Assembly: GCA_045576455.1 (NCBI GenBank) | Contig: JAZNGM010000026.1 | Span: forward strand, 62,001-126,000 | DNA length: 64,000 nt | Reading direction: 5' to 3' | Origin: RGIG4034 sp045576455 | Lineage (GTDB): Bacteria > Bacillota > Clostridia > Lachnospirales > Lachnospiraceae | In this document: positions 8,246 through 16,976 of the stretch, one piece after another | Numbering within the stretch: the stretch's first letter is position 1 | Layout: each line of letters begins with the position of its first letter | Made by a program: the position numbers and the translations under genes | The notes under the pieces: model-generated | What the model saw: only the letters and a program-made list of their open reading frames with translations | The model's database searches: none | What the model was told of the DNA's origin: nothing

Positions 8246-8265
8246 AATACGCATTAATAGCACAC

Positions 8266-11200
8266 TTACGATGTCCCACCTCTATATGAACAAATTGATG
8301 TTTTTAGTTTTATACAGTCATTCTCTTTAATGTAATAACCATCACCAAGTTCTATAGGTTTTCTATAATTTCGTGCCATCGCTAATGGAACATCAAATAT
8401 TTTCATATTACTCATATCATCAAAATACATAAAATTACGCTGTTCACGTATATTTTTCATGATCTCTGGAGCGCTATACGGTATATTTGCATTCTCAACA
8501 AATACGACAACACATACTTTCATATTCTTATATCTTCCAATGATATTCTTATAAGCGGCCAAACCGTCAACGTTATTACAAATAGCCAGTAATGCATCCA
8601 CATTGTCAATAACCATTATGAGAAGTTCTGCACCATCAAGTGCATCCTCGTTTCCTGCAACAAGGGCATCATAACGCTCTTTCAACTGCAATTCAATTTC
8701 TTGAATATACTTAACAGCATCTTCTGGAACCATGCTGTATGCTACAATATTATCACTTTCCCTAATTGAGGTTAGTTTCTTCTCAATACTATCTACTACA
8801 TACACCTTAGACCTACCGGGATACATGGTGGAAAGCATGTCCACGGAATAATTTATCCAATTGTGTCTTCCTGCACCTTCGCGACCAGCAATTGCCAGTA
8901 AACCTATGGATGCAAAATCAAGAACATAAGGTGTAACAGTCGAATAATCTAATCCGGCAACAATAGCAAACTCGTCTTCCATATAGTTGCCAAACTGTTC
9001 AATCATATATCCCTTTGTAATCGAAGCAGGAATCAGCGGAATTCTTTTCGCCATCATATGATTATTGGCAATGTTTACTTTTGAAATATAATTCCTAATT
9101 TCCTGAACTCTGACTATTTCCTTTTCACCTGCAAAAGCAAGATAAGTCTGGCACTCATAATGCTTTTTATCTATCTCAACGATAGTTCTACCAGGAATAC
9201 TTTCAATACGTTCTCTACAATGATCAAACAAGGAACTGTACTCATTTGAATCATTACAGTACAAAGCCATTCTTTCAGAAAAATTAGACAAATATTTGTA
9301 GCCTATACCAGCAGTCTGTGAATTAGCAATTACAACACTTATTCCAACAGTTAAGCCTTCTCTACAGAGATTAAGAAGTTCATCATCATCTTTAAAATAG
9401 AGTTCCTTCAACGCTGCTAAATTATCTATCAAAAGAACAATCAGAGGCATTCCCTTCTCCCCTGCCTCTTTATAAGCCGTAAAGGAACTTACCCCAACTG
9501 ACATGAGTTTTTCTTTCCTATACTCAATTTCCGAGTTAAGAAGTTTGAATAAATTCTTTAGTTTTTCATCATCAGAAGGACATACTACACCTCCTACATG
9601 ATTCAACTTTTCAAAATTCTTAAGAACCATGGAAGCAAAATCAATAATATAAATATTAACTTCTTCAGGTGAGTATTTTGTTGACAAACTTCGAATAATA
9701 CTTTGTAGTATATTCGTCTTTCCAGCCTGAGCGGATCCAATAATCATAAGATTATTGCATCCAAGTTCAACACGATGGACACCTTGGTATTGATTTTCTG
9801 GGTCATCATATACACCGATCTCTACCGAATAATTGCCATAATCATCCTTCTTTTTATTCAAAGTAGGAAAATCAATACAGCAACTAAGTGATGGCAAACA
9901 AATATCAGGCAATTTCTGAAGATTTATCTCTGAACAGTAGTTTGCAACATACTTAACTATCGCATCCAACTGAGTAACACTGGCTTCGCCACTATTTTTC
10001 TTTTTTTGTACATATATAGGAATTCGTTTTCCAGACTCTGTTAAACTATAAATGGTAAATTCTTTTACATTTAAATCATCTATCTTCTCAGAAGCTCCAC
10101 TATATGCCGACTGGAACAATTCAAAAATCTCATTATTCCCAACCTGCAAATATGCACGCCCAGGTTCTTTAATTTCTGCAGCAAGAGGCGATTTAATAAC
10201 TTCATTACTATCTTCTTGACTTTGAACCTTTAGGCAAAGTTTAAACCGAGAATTACTCCATATCTGTTCATTAACCTGACCGGACGGTTTCTGCGTAGCA
10301 AGAATAAGGTGAACACCGAGACTTCGTCCAATTCGTGCTGCCGAGATTAACTCCTTCATAAACTCCGGCTGTTCTGCTTTTAACTCCGCGAACTCATCTA
10401 CGATAATAATCAAATGTGGCAATGGTTCCTTTGCTTCGCCTTTTTTATACATTTTAATGTATTTATCTATATGATTAACATCAACTTCAGCAAAAAGCCG
10501 TTGACGTTTTTTCAATTCGGCTTTAATAGATTTCAAAGAACGATTAATTTCTTTTCCATCAATATTTGTAATTGCACCAAGTAAATGTGGTAATTCCTTA
10601 AACTGATTAACCATCCCTCCGCCTTTAAAGTCGATAATCACAAATGCCACTTCATAAGGATGATAAAGAGTTGCCATAGCTAAAATATACGTCTGCATTA
10701 TCTCCGACTTTCCAGATCCAGTAGTACCCGCCACAAGCCCATGTGGCCCATGCGCTTTATCATGCAAATCCAAAGACACTACACCAGTTTTCGAAATCCC
10801 CAATGGTGCCGCCAACGACTTAAATACCTGTGATTTTCCCCATCTACTTTCCAAGTCTATATCATCTACAGCAAGTATATTAAGTAACTCAAACATAGTA
10901 ATGTTTTTAGTAAGAGTTCCTTCCAAAGATATCTCCTCTGTATATACCGGTGCTAGCAGTTTAACAATTTCTTCAGCTTGCGATAATGGAATGTTGGGAT
11001 AAATAAAATTCGTCACTTCACTACGATTTTGTGTATTAATCAGCATTGCATTCTTGTGATCTATGATAGAAACAATATAGCCACATCCTTGTGGAATATC
11101 TGCCGTAGTACTACCAAAGAAGACAAACGTCACACCCAAATCTCTTGCATTTTTAACAAATTTAGAAATAGGATGACTTTTAAATCCATATTCATCGTAA

Positions 11201-12786
11201 AAAAAGACTATAATATTGTCAACATACTTCTTATTCTGTTCTCTTAAAGTAAGTTCTTTATAAAGATACTCAAATATCAAATTTTTGCTTTCATCGTCGA
11301 CTACAATATTTCTAACTCCTATTGTATCATTATAGACGTGCGGAACCCATCTAAGCCACTGCACATAATCCTTATGTTCTTTTTGAGCAACAAATACCAT
11401 TTTTACATCCGTAAAATAGTGCCTAGCTACAATATCAACAAAAATATTCTTAAGCAGCTCAAATCTATATTCAGGAACTCCAACAATCCCCAATGCGGCT
11501 ATTTCTTTAAAATCGCATACTATAGGAGCATTATGTACATTTTTATACTCATTACAAATTTGTTCTGGAATCCGTTGTAATTCATCTTCAATCTCTAACT
11601 TTTCTTGTTTCTTATAATCAACCATTCTCTTAGACAATACCTCACCACACCCAAGCCGGACGCAAAGATAGTCCTCATCCTCTTTAGAACGATCAAATAA
11701 CTCTGATGAAAATGTACTAAAAAGTTCTCTTTCAACTGCCATAGATACAAAATTTTTCTCTAATTCAAAGAGTTCTTTATTACGGCATTGTTGAATCTCA
11801 TCTCTTTTCTTTAATATGTATGCATTATACTTTTCTACGCGTTCAACAGTTTTTTTCTTATACTCTTTATTTCCCTCTCGGATACTCATAATTGTAGTAA
11901 ATATTGCCATCATTCCAGAAACAATCGACATAATAATCATCATTCCGCCAAAGAAGGCCATGGCCACCGAAGCAATTATCATTCCAAATGACGGAAGAAG
12001 ACGTGTAAACAAGTTATTTTTAGGCTTCTCTGGTTTCGCGGGCGGGTCCAATATTTCAATCTTTTCATCACATACAATAGTCTTTATACGTGTATTTCGG
12101 TTAAATTTGGGGTATGAAGTATAATTTTCTCTGTCAACATAACTGAGCGAATTGACTTTCATATCAGCTCGAATCTGAGTCCATATTTTTCCATTCTTGT
12201 AATAAAAAAAGTAATCAGCAACAGACAAAAAATCACCATTAACCAAGAGTTCTCCACTCTTCGCCTTCTTTCCATTGTGATACACGCCGTATGTTGTTTG
12301 TTTAACATCAATCACATAAGCATCATTTTCTTTAATTAATTCTACTGCATCATATTTAACATATTCTCCATTCAAAACAATGTTAAACCTAGGTGAGGAA
12401 CCAATGACTAGCCTTGTAATATTAGCCAAGTCGATTGCTCGATTATATTCCATCTTTCCATCGTCAAAATCAATCAGAAAATCCATATTGAATACAACAT
12501 TATCTGATTCCTGATACTTTATTTCCAATGCATCACCATGAGCCAAGCTCTTTGTCATTAGTTTTCTGACATCCCCTACTGTAAGATAAAGATTATCTGA
12601 GCAATGAACAGTCCATTCACTTTCGTTCTTAACAAAATGGAGTTCTATTTTTCCAAAAAACAAATCCTTATGGAGACGGATATCACAATCCATTCCCGTA
12701 CCAACCTTAATTTGCTGTGCATCTGAAGTAAGTTCTATTTCCTTATAGATTGTATTGCTTGAAAGAATAATCTTATATCTGTTCAT
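8266..12786 (-). CDS. essC: EssC/YukBA-type T7SS motor ATPase
   Basis: 1506 residues, the full length for EssC. Two FHA-like domains occupy about 1-205. Two adjacent transmembrane helices lie near 262-305. Three FtsK/SpoIIIE-type ATPase domains follow: D1 with Walker A GTTGSGKS (about 687) and Walker B LIIIVDEF, D2 with GSAQAGKT (about 1013) and VLLIDNL, D3 with GREGAGRH (about 1296), where the Lys is replaced by Arg. It is the conserved core of the secretion apparatus and powers export of WXG100/LXG substrates across the membrane. It follows yukD by 11 bases. A degenerate third domain is common in this family. Confidence 0.96.
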   Translation of the reverse strand: MNRYKIILSSNTIYKEIELTSDAQQIKVGTGMDCDIRLHKDLFFGKIELHFVKNESEWTVHCSDNLYLTVGDVRKLMTKSLAHGDALEIKYQESDNVVFNMDFLIDFDDGKMEYNRAIDLANITRLVIGSSPRFNIVLNGEYVKYDAVELIKENDAYVIDVKQTTYGVYHNGKKAKSGELLVNGDFLSVADYFFYYKNGKIWTQIRADMKVNSLSYVDRENYTSYPKFNRNTRIKTIVCDEKIEILDPPAKPEKPKNNLFTRLLPSFGMIIASVAMAFFGGMMIIMSIVSGMMAIFTTIMSIREGNKEYKKKTVERVEKYNAYILKKRDEIQQCRNKELFELEKNFVSMAVERELFSTFSSELFDRSKEDEDYLCVRLGCGEVLSKRMVDYKKQEKLEIEDELQRIPEQICNEYKNVHNAPIVCDFKEIAALGIVGVPEYRFELLKNIFVDIVARHYFTDVKMVFVAQKEHKDYVQWLRWVPHVYNDTIGVRNIVVDDESKNLIFEYLYKELTLREQNKKYVDNIIVFFYDEYGFKSHPISKFVKNARDLGVTFVFFGSTTADIPQGCGYIVSIIDHKNAMLINTQNRSEVTNFIYPNIPLSQAEEIVKLLAPVYTEEISLEGTLTKNITMFELLNILAVDDIDLESRWGKSQVFKSLAAPLGISKTGVVSLDLHDKAHGPHGLVAGTTGSGKSEIMQTYILAMATLYHPYEVAFVIIDFKGGGMVNQFKELPHLLGAITNIDGKEINRSLKSIKAELKKRQRLFAEVDVNHIDKYIKMYKKGEAKEPLPHLIIIVDEFAELKAEQPEFMKELISAARIGRSLGVHLILATQKPSGQVNEQIWSNSRFKLCLKVQSQEDSNEVIKSPLAAEIKEPGRAYLQVGNNEIFELFQSAYSGASEKIDDLNVKEFTIYSLTESGKRIPIYVQKKKNSGEASVTQLDAIVKYVANYCSEINLQKLPDICLPSLSCCIDFPTLNKKKDDYGNYSVEIGVYDDPENQYQGVHRVELGCNNLMIIGSAQAGKTNILQSIIRSLSTKYSPEEVNIYIIDFASMVLKNFEKLNHVGGVVCPSDDEKLKNLFKLLNSEIEYRKEKLMSVGVSSFTAYKEAGEKGMPLIVLLIDNLAALKELYFKDDDELLNLCREGLTVGISVVIANSQTAGIGYKYLSNFSERMALYCNDSNEYSSLFDHCRERIESIPGRTIVEIDKKHYECQTYLAFAGEKEIVRVQEIRNYISKVNIANNHMMAKRIPLIPASITKGYMIEQFGNYMEDEFAIVAGLDYSTVTPYVLDFASIGLLAIAGREGAGRHNWINYSVDMLSTMYPGRSKVYVVDSIEKKLTSIRESDNIVAYSMVPEDAVKYIQEIELQLKERYDALVAGNEDALDGAELLIMVIDNVDALLAICNNVDGLAAYKNIIGRYKNMKVCVVVFVENANIPYSAPEIMKNIREQRNFMYFDDMSNMKIFDVPLAMARNYRKPIELGDGYYIKENDCIKLKTSICSYRGGTS

Positions 12787-12797
12787 ATAACTTACCT

Positions 12798-13052
12798 CTA
12801 TTCTGTAAAATTAATAACACTACCATTACGCAAACCAAACTCTGCTAACGTTTTATTACCCTTAAGTAACGCTATAGGGTTTTCAGCTTTTAGATAACAA
12901 TTTTTTATATCAGTAGTATCAATTCCTAATTCATAAGCAGTGTTCAAGCCATTAATCAGGTCATTCGCAGATATATTTAACGGTACTTCTATGTCCACAG
13001 AAAAACTTCTGTTAAAAATATTAAAGATAACTATTGCTGATTCTTTGTTCAT
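12798..13052 (-). CDS. esaB: YukD/EsaB ubiquitin-like T7SS component
   Basis: 84 residues. It has the beta-grasp pattern of YukD/EsaB: strands at each end (AIVIFNIFNR; GSVINFTE), a central helix (ISANDLINGLNTAYELG) and the final 'L.EFGLRNG'. EsaB is a cytosolic ubiquitin-like protein needed for T7SS activity or regulation in Staphylococcus and Bacillus. It sits directly before essC, 11 bases away, as in canonical T7SSb loci. This supports classing the locus as T7SSb. Confidence 0.88.
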   Translation of the reverse strand: MNKESAIVIFNIFNRSFSVDIEVPLNISANDLINGLNTAYELGIDTTDIKNCYLKAENPIALLKGNKTLAEFGLRNGSVINFTE

Positions 13053-13065
13053 TATGAAACCTCAC

Positions 13066-14124
13066 TTACATAATCATAAATGATAACCTTTGAATACTGC
13101 TTTCTTTTGCAAGTTCACTTGGCTTCAACTCTTCACCATGTTGAAAATGCTCAATATAATCACTTACGGTAAACTTAAGAGTAATATTAGGATTTATCAG
13201 TGCATTATCTACTTCTTTCTCAAAATCATTACAAACAAAACTATACTTATCTGCCACTGAACCGTTAATATTACCTACTAGCACATTAGTCGCACAAATC
13301 GACGCCAACGTCTGATTAGTAATAATCAAAACCTTATCTGCTAGATTTATCATGTTTGCCTTTTCTTCATCAAATGTTGTATCCGCATCAACAACAATAA
13401 AATCATAATCCCTACTATTTTTGGCAGAAACCACAATTTTTTCATATACAGAATAGTTTAATCCCAATGACATTAACGCCGCCTTAAATGGCGGCAAATA
13501 GCTGAATGCTTCTTTCCTTATTAAGTGTTTTATCTCTGCATATATATTTTGTGACGCCAATGTCAATTTCGTATACACATCGGATGAAGTAATAGCCGAT
13601 TGATTATCTAACATATGCTGATATACTTGTAACCTGGATGCATTAACATATAACACTCTCTTGTAGTTTTTACTTAAACTCGCCGCCACACCCATTGCAA
13701 CTGTTGTCTTTCCAACTCCCCCCGCCGCAGAAGTAACTAGAACAATTTGAGTTTCTTTCTTCTCAACATCAGCAATCTCTAGAACTGCTGAACTTTTTCC
13801 AATAATCTCATTAAATATCTCCCTGATACTGGTATACTTAAACAACCTATTGATACTTAAATCCCCAGTCGTACTTTCTTCTAATTGCTCCATCATCACA
13901 AATACCTTTGCAATATTATGTCGCCGAAGAGAAGGATTATATAGCTCGTTGGACACAATTAATATTTCTGCACTTTGAGGTCTGGAAAAGAATTCATCAA
14001 AATACCCTTTGTCAGAAATAATTTCAAGTTCAATCTTATTAAAAAACTCCGTTACAAACTTAAATTGCAGCGGAATGATATAATTTACATCTTCATCTAC
14101 AATTATCACTTTTGGTTTTGCCAT
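13066..14124 (-). CDS. MinD/CpaE-like deviant Walker ATPase in the T7SS operon
   Basis: 352 residues; GAGGAG before the ATG. The N-terminal 110 residues look like a receiver-type fold (VIIVDEDVNYI), as in CpaE. The C-terminal SIMIBI ATPase has the deviant Walker A motif AAGGVGKTT (133-141), a Walker B-like 'YDFIVVDADTTF' and a switch region. CpaE/MinD proteins position envelope machines such as pili. Its place between the DUF6382-FHA gene and yukD implies that it positions or assembles the secretion apparatus. EspI-type ATPases occur in mycobacterial ESX loci, but such a protein is not part of the standard T7SSb set. Confidence 0.85.
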   Translation of the reverse strand: MAKPKVIIVDEDVNYIIPLQFKFVTEFFNKIELEIISDKGYFDEFFSRPQSAEILIVSNELYNPSLRRHNIAKVFVMMEQLEESTTGDLSINRLFKYTSIREIFNEIIGKSSAVLEIADVEKKETQIVLVTSAAGGVGKTTVAMGVAASLSKNYKRVLYVNASRLQVYQHMLDNQSAITSSDVYTKLTLASQNIYAEIKHLIRKEAFSYLPPFKAALMSLGLNYSVYEKIVVSAKNSRDYDFIVVDADTTFDEEKANMINLADKVLIITNQTLASICATNVLVGNINGSVADKYSFVCNDFEKEVDNALINPNITLKFTVSDYIEHFQHGEELKPSELAKESSIQRLSFMIM

Positions 14125-14136
14125 TTTGACTCCTCT

Positions 14137-15060
14137 TTACACAACCTGAAAATCACTATCTGCTAAACGGATAATATCGCCTCTTCTGATTTGGCAACGT
14201 TGTCCCTGTGCGATTCTTACAGCGTTAACGAAGGTTCCATTCGCACTTCCTTCATCAGATATGAAATACAGACCATTTTCACAAGCAATCTTACAGTGTT
14301 TACGACTTATCATTGGATTAAATGCAATTACCTTATCAACTATTTCTTGTTTCTTTCCGATCAAAACACTCGTGCTGTCTATTGACAATTCAAAACGTCC
14401 AGGAGCATTTAAGGCTATCAACTTAATCATACCTACCGAATCACTAAACCGAACCGACTCTCTATACTCTTCCTGTTTAGGAATCGATGGTACTTCCACA
14501 TCTCTTGAACGATTATACACATCCTCTATTGATAACGAACCGTTACATAAATCTTGCAACAACCTATTTAAGCGCTCATTTGTATCAGAAACAACTTTAT
14601 TTACTAATTTCACAATACTCGAACGAAGTTCGCTCTCAAATTCTACATAAGCATCGAATACTTTTACACTCAAGGGAATGTATACCAACTTAACCTTGAG
14701 TGTATTTTGTTCAACAAAGATCTTATCCCACGACAAATCAATGCACTTGCATGCAAGGAAACCATTATTCCTCACTTCTATGATACTAGCCAAAAGGTTC
14801 ACTACTACTGAAATTAACACATCTGACGTAATGCCAATAAACATTGATGACATTGGGCGATAGTCATTTGTTACATAATATAGTGATATTTTACCATTTC
14901 TAGCTATTTTCATGCACTGAACAAATATGCCATTTGTCTGACTCTGTAACACCTTATAATCGGTACTAACAAAACTACTTGCATCCTCTAACACATATTC
15001 AAAGTTATTTCCACAAATAATCTCCGTTATTGTGCCGTTATCTTTTAGCATATACATCAT
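14137..15060 (-). CDS. DUF6382-like/FHA protein, possible EssB-type pseudokinase
   Basis: 307 residues, first gene of the secretion operon. The N-terminal 160 residues resemble the DUF6382 pattern: a helix 'ISVVVNLLASIIEV', then ACKCIDLSWDKIFVE and 'KLVYIPLS'. This order (helix, 'P/W..IF.', 'K.. Y.') parallels the cytosolic pseudokinase of EssB/YukC. A linker leads to a canonical C-terminal FHA domain (about 220-307) with IGKKQEI, SRKHCKI and SANGTFVN. No transmembrane segment is seen, unlike EssB. It may couple phosphothreonine signals from the kinase to the EssC platform. The EssB relationship is inference. Confidence 0.8.
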   Translation of the reverse strand: MMYMLKDNGTITEIICGNNFEYVLEDASSFVSTDYKVLQSQTNGIFVQCMKIARNGKISLYYVTNDYRPMSSMFIGITSDVLISVVVNLLASIIEVRNNGFLACKCIDLSWDKIFVEQNTLKVKLVYIPLSVKVFDAYVEFESELRSSIVKLVNKVVSDTNERLNRLLQDLCNGSLSIEDVYNRSRDVEVPSIPKQEEYRESVRFSDSVGMIKLIALNAPGRFELSIDSTSVLIGKKQEIVDKVIAFNPMISRKHCKIACENGLYFISDEGSANGTFVNAVRIAQGQRCQIRRGDIIRLADSDFQVV

Positions 15061-15096
15061 GCACCTTCTCCCTAAGTATCTTTATATAACAGTTTT

Positions 15097-15113
15097 TTGT
15101 TACATCTTAACAA
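15097..15113. promoter_or_regulatory. Inverted repeat upstream of T7SS operon
   Basis: TTGTTA and TAACAA form a perfect 6-bp inverted repeat around CATCT, 37 bases before the first secretion gene and within its likely promoter region. It could be an operator; no regulator is identified. The rest of 15061-15212 is AT-rich with no gene. Confidence 0.3.
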
Positions 15114-15212
15114 ATACATTGAATTAAAACCAACACATAATCGTCACTATGACAATAATCATACCATTTACCAGACTTTATTTCAAGCAATTTACGACAA
15201 AATATACAAATC

Positions 15213-15671
15213 ATGAAAACGCTAAGCAGCGGATCATCGTCTCTCTCTAAGGCCTCTGTAAAACTGACATTTTCGATTCTGTGCACTATATTTCAAGCAA
15301 ATAGCAACCGTCACTTGTTCGCCTTTGAATTTTACGAAACGGATTCCAGTTATATGAATGATGTATGCATAGAAGGATATATCTGCAAGCAACCCACTTA
15401 TCGTGTCACACCTTTTGGAAGAACTATTACTGATCTGCTAATTGCAATCCCAAGATACTGTAGAAAAAGCGACTATATACCGCTTGTATGTTGGGGAAGA
15501 AGTGCAACTTTTGCTTCACAACTTGAAATAGGTCAATGTGTAGCCGTTTCAGGAAGGATGCAAAGCAGGGAATATCAGAAGTGTATCAAAGATGAAACCA
15601 TCAATAAGATTGCATATGAAGTATCTGTAATTAATATCAACATTATAAATAAGGATATAAAATATGCATGA
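15213..15671 (+). pseudogene. Truncated single-stranded DNA-binding protein
   Basis: The frame has 152 codons. From about residue 40 it matches the second OB-fold half of Lachnospiraceae-type SSB proteins: IEGYICKQPTYRVTPFGR, a KSDYIPLVCWGR strand pair, 'ASQLEIGQCVAVSGRMQSREYQK' in pieces and 'IAYEVSV' near the end. The expected N-terminal half (about 90 residues) is missing, the first 38 residues look unrelated, and no convincing ribosome binding site precedes the ATG. I read it as a 5'-truncated remnant that may be a leftover of a mobile element, though a short product could still be made. Confidence 0.6.
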
Positions 15672-15768
15672 TGATGATGAATATAAACAAATAATAATAG
15701 AAGAATTGCAGAAATGTAATGATATAGCTTTGTTGGATTTGATTTTGAAGCTATTAAAAAACAAATAA
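15664..15768 (+). CDS. 34-residue microprotein, C-x-DI-x-LLDLI motif
   Basis: A 34-codon frame starts inside the end of the SSB remnant. The product has an acidic start (MHDDDEYK) and an amphipathic helix with CNDIALLDLILKLL. A minus-strand frame at 20284-20391 encodes a close relative (CDDIELLDLVHKLL), which supports both as real genes. No function known; short helical proteins of this kind occur near phage and ICE modules in Lachnospiraceae as far as I recall. No clear ribosome binding site, so it may rely on coupling with the upstream frame. Confidence 0.5.
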   Translation: MHDDDEYKQIIIEELQKCNDIALLDLILKLLKNK

Positions 15769-15837
15769 ATATCCTATGTTCTGCTATTACAAGGATTTCA
15801 GCCTTGTAGCATGAATATAATTATAGTGATATTGATG

Positions 15838-15867
15838 AAAAAGGATGGTCATTCCATCCTTTTTTAT
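15838..15867 (+). terminator. Rho-independent terminator
   Basis: Stem AAAAAGGATGG / CCATCCTTTTTT with loop TCATT, followed by T-rich sequence. A second stem-loop without a T tract (15784-15810, ACAAGG / CCTTGT) lies just upstream. Confidence 0.75.
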
Positions 15868-15894
15868 TACATTAAATCTGATTACCACTTTATC

Positions 15895-15923
15895 TTGACA
15901 CGTATTGGAAAAAATTGTAAAAA
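15895..15923 (+). promoter_or_regulatory. Candidate promoter of BspA-like gene
   Basis: A perfect TTGACA box (15895-15900) is followed after 17 bases by TAAAAA, a weak -10. The gene's AGAAAGGAAA site and ATG lie 60-80 bases downstream. Confidence 0.4.
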
Positions 15924-15979
15924 TAATATGTATATTATTGTAGAAATATATTTAATTTAAACAGAAAGGAAACTATATT

Positions 15980-16930
15980 ATGAAAAAAATGAAAACTACA
16001 ATAAAATTATTGCTCATAGTGTTTGCAATGGTTTTACTTGTTGGCTGTGGTAACAATTCAGACGGCCAAACAGATGTACCTTCAAATTCAGATTCAAATT
16101 TATCAGATTCTAACAATGTTGAAGATACAAAAGAACCAGTTTCTGAAGATGAAAAACCTTCAGTTGATGTTGAAACTGTAACTCCTGATGAACCTTCAGC
16201 TGATGTTATTGAAACCCCGACTTCGTTGTACTCAGAAGGATTGCAGTATGAACTTACCGAAGAAGGGGATTGTTATGTGACGGGGATTGGAGAGTGCACT
16301 GATAAGAATATCATCATACCTTCAGAATACAACGGAATGCCCGTTACCGGCATTGGGTTAGAAGCATTCTATGATTGTATTAATATAACCAGTGTAACCA
16401 TACCGGACTCTGTTACTATTATTGGTGCATATGCATTTGAATATTGCACAAATTTAACGAGCATAACCATACCGGACTCTGTTACTGTTATTAACGGCTA
16501 CGCATTCGATAATTGCAGGAGTTTAACGAGCATAACCATTCCGGACAGCGTTACTACTATTGGATGGGGTGTATTCGGTTATTGCAAGAGTTTAACGAGC
16601 ATAACCATTCCGGACTCTATTACTTCTATTTCAATAGATTTATTCGATTTTTGCGAAAACTTAACCAACATAACCATTCCTGACAGCGTTACTACTATTG
16701 AATCTTACGCATTCAATTGTTGCAGGAGTTTACCGAGCATAACCATTCCGGACAGTGTTACTTCTATTGAAGATGGTGCATTCAATGGTTGCAAGAGTTT
16801 AACCAGTGTTCATTATAACGGAACCAAGAGTGAATGGGATAATATTGAAAAGGGATATATGATTTTTGATAACACAATTACCGTTCATTGCGCGGATGGT
16901 GAATTTGAATACATCCCTGAAGAATTTTAA
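15980..16930 (+). CDS. BspA-like leucine-rich-repeat lipoprotein
   Basis: 316 residues. The N-terminus is a lipoprotein signal (IKLLLIVFAMVLLVGC, Cys about 23), followed by an Asp/Ser/Glu-rich linker to about residue 80. Six 23-residue LRR_5/BspA-type repeats (TSITIPDSVTxIGxxAFxxC) cover about 133-270, and the end is 'NGTKSEWDNI'. Such lipoproteins sit on the outside of the membrane and often bind host or matrix proteins. The near-identical repeats imply recent expansion. Its stop codon abuts a terminator hairpin now split by an IS element. Confidence 0.93.
   Translation: MKKMKTTIKLLLIVFAMVLLVGCGNNSDGQTDVPSNSDSNLSDSNNVEDTKEPVSEDEKPSVDVETVTPDEPSADVIETPTSLYSEGLQYELTEEGDCYVTGIGECTDKNIIIPSEYNGMPVTGIGLEAFYDCINITSVTIPDSVTIIGAYAFEYCTNLTSITIPDSVTVINGYAFDNCRSLTSITIPDSVTTIGWGVFGYCKSLTSITIPDSITSISIDLFDFCENLTNITIPDSVTTIESYAFNCCRSLPSITIPDSVTSIEDGAFNGCKSLTSVHYNGTKSEWDNIEKGYMIFDNTITVHCADGEFEYIPEEF
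16376..16789 (+). repeat. Six 69-bp LRR coding repeats
   Basis: Six tandem 69-bp units encode C-x-x-L-T-S-I-T-I-P-D-S-V-T repeats. Neighbouring units share long identical blocks such as ACCATTCCGGACAGCGTTAC, which would allow unit gain or loss by recombination. Confidence 0.9.
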
Positions 16931-16945
16931 AAGGAACCCTAATAA

Positions 16946-16970
16946 TGAACTGAACCCCAAATGTTGGACA
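16946..16970 (+). repeat. IS left terminal inverted repeat
   Basis: A 25-bp end beginning TGAACTGAACCCCAAATG, next to TAA at 16943-16945. It matches the right end in 22 of 25 positions. Confidence 0.88.
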
Positions 16971-16976
16971 GTTTAA

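Noticed and set aside
1..15060. The secretion locus as an ESX/T7SSa system
   Set aside because: There is no mycosin, EccB, EccD or PE/PPE gene; YukD and the fused EssC with N-terminal FHA domains place it with T7SSb.
15180..15300. Two copies of TTTCAAGCAA flanking the start of the SSB remnant
   Set aside because: Only 10 bp in AT-rich DNA and no other sign of insertion, so chance is sufficient.
16376..16789. The 69-bp repeats as a CRISPR-like or mobile repeat
   Set aside because: They encode regular 23-residue LRR_5 units of a lipoprotein.
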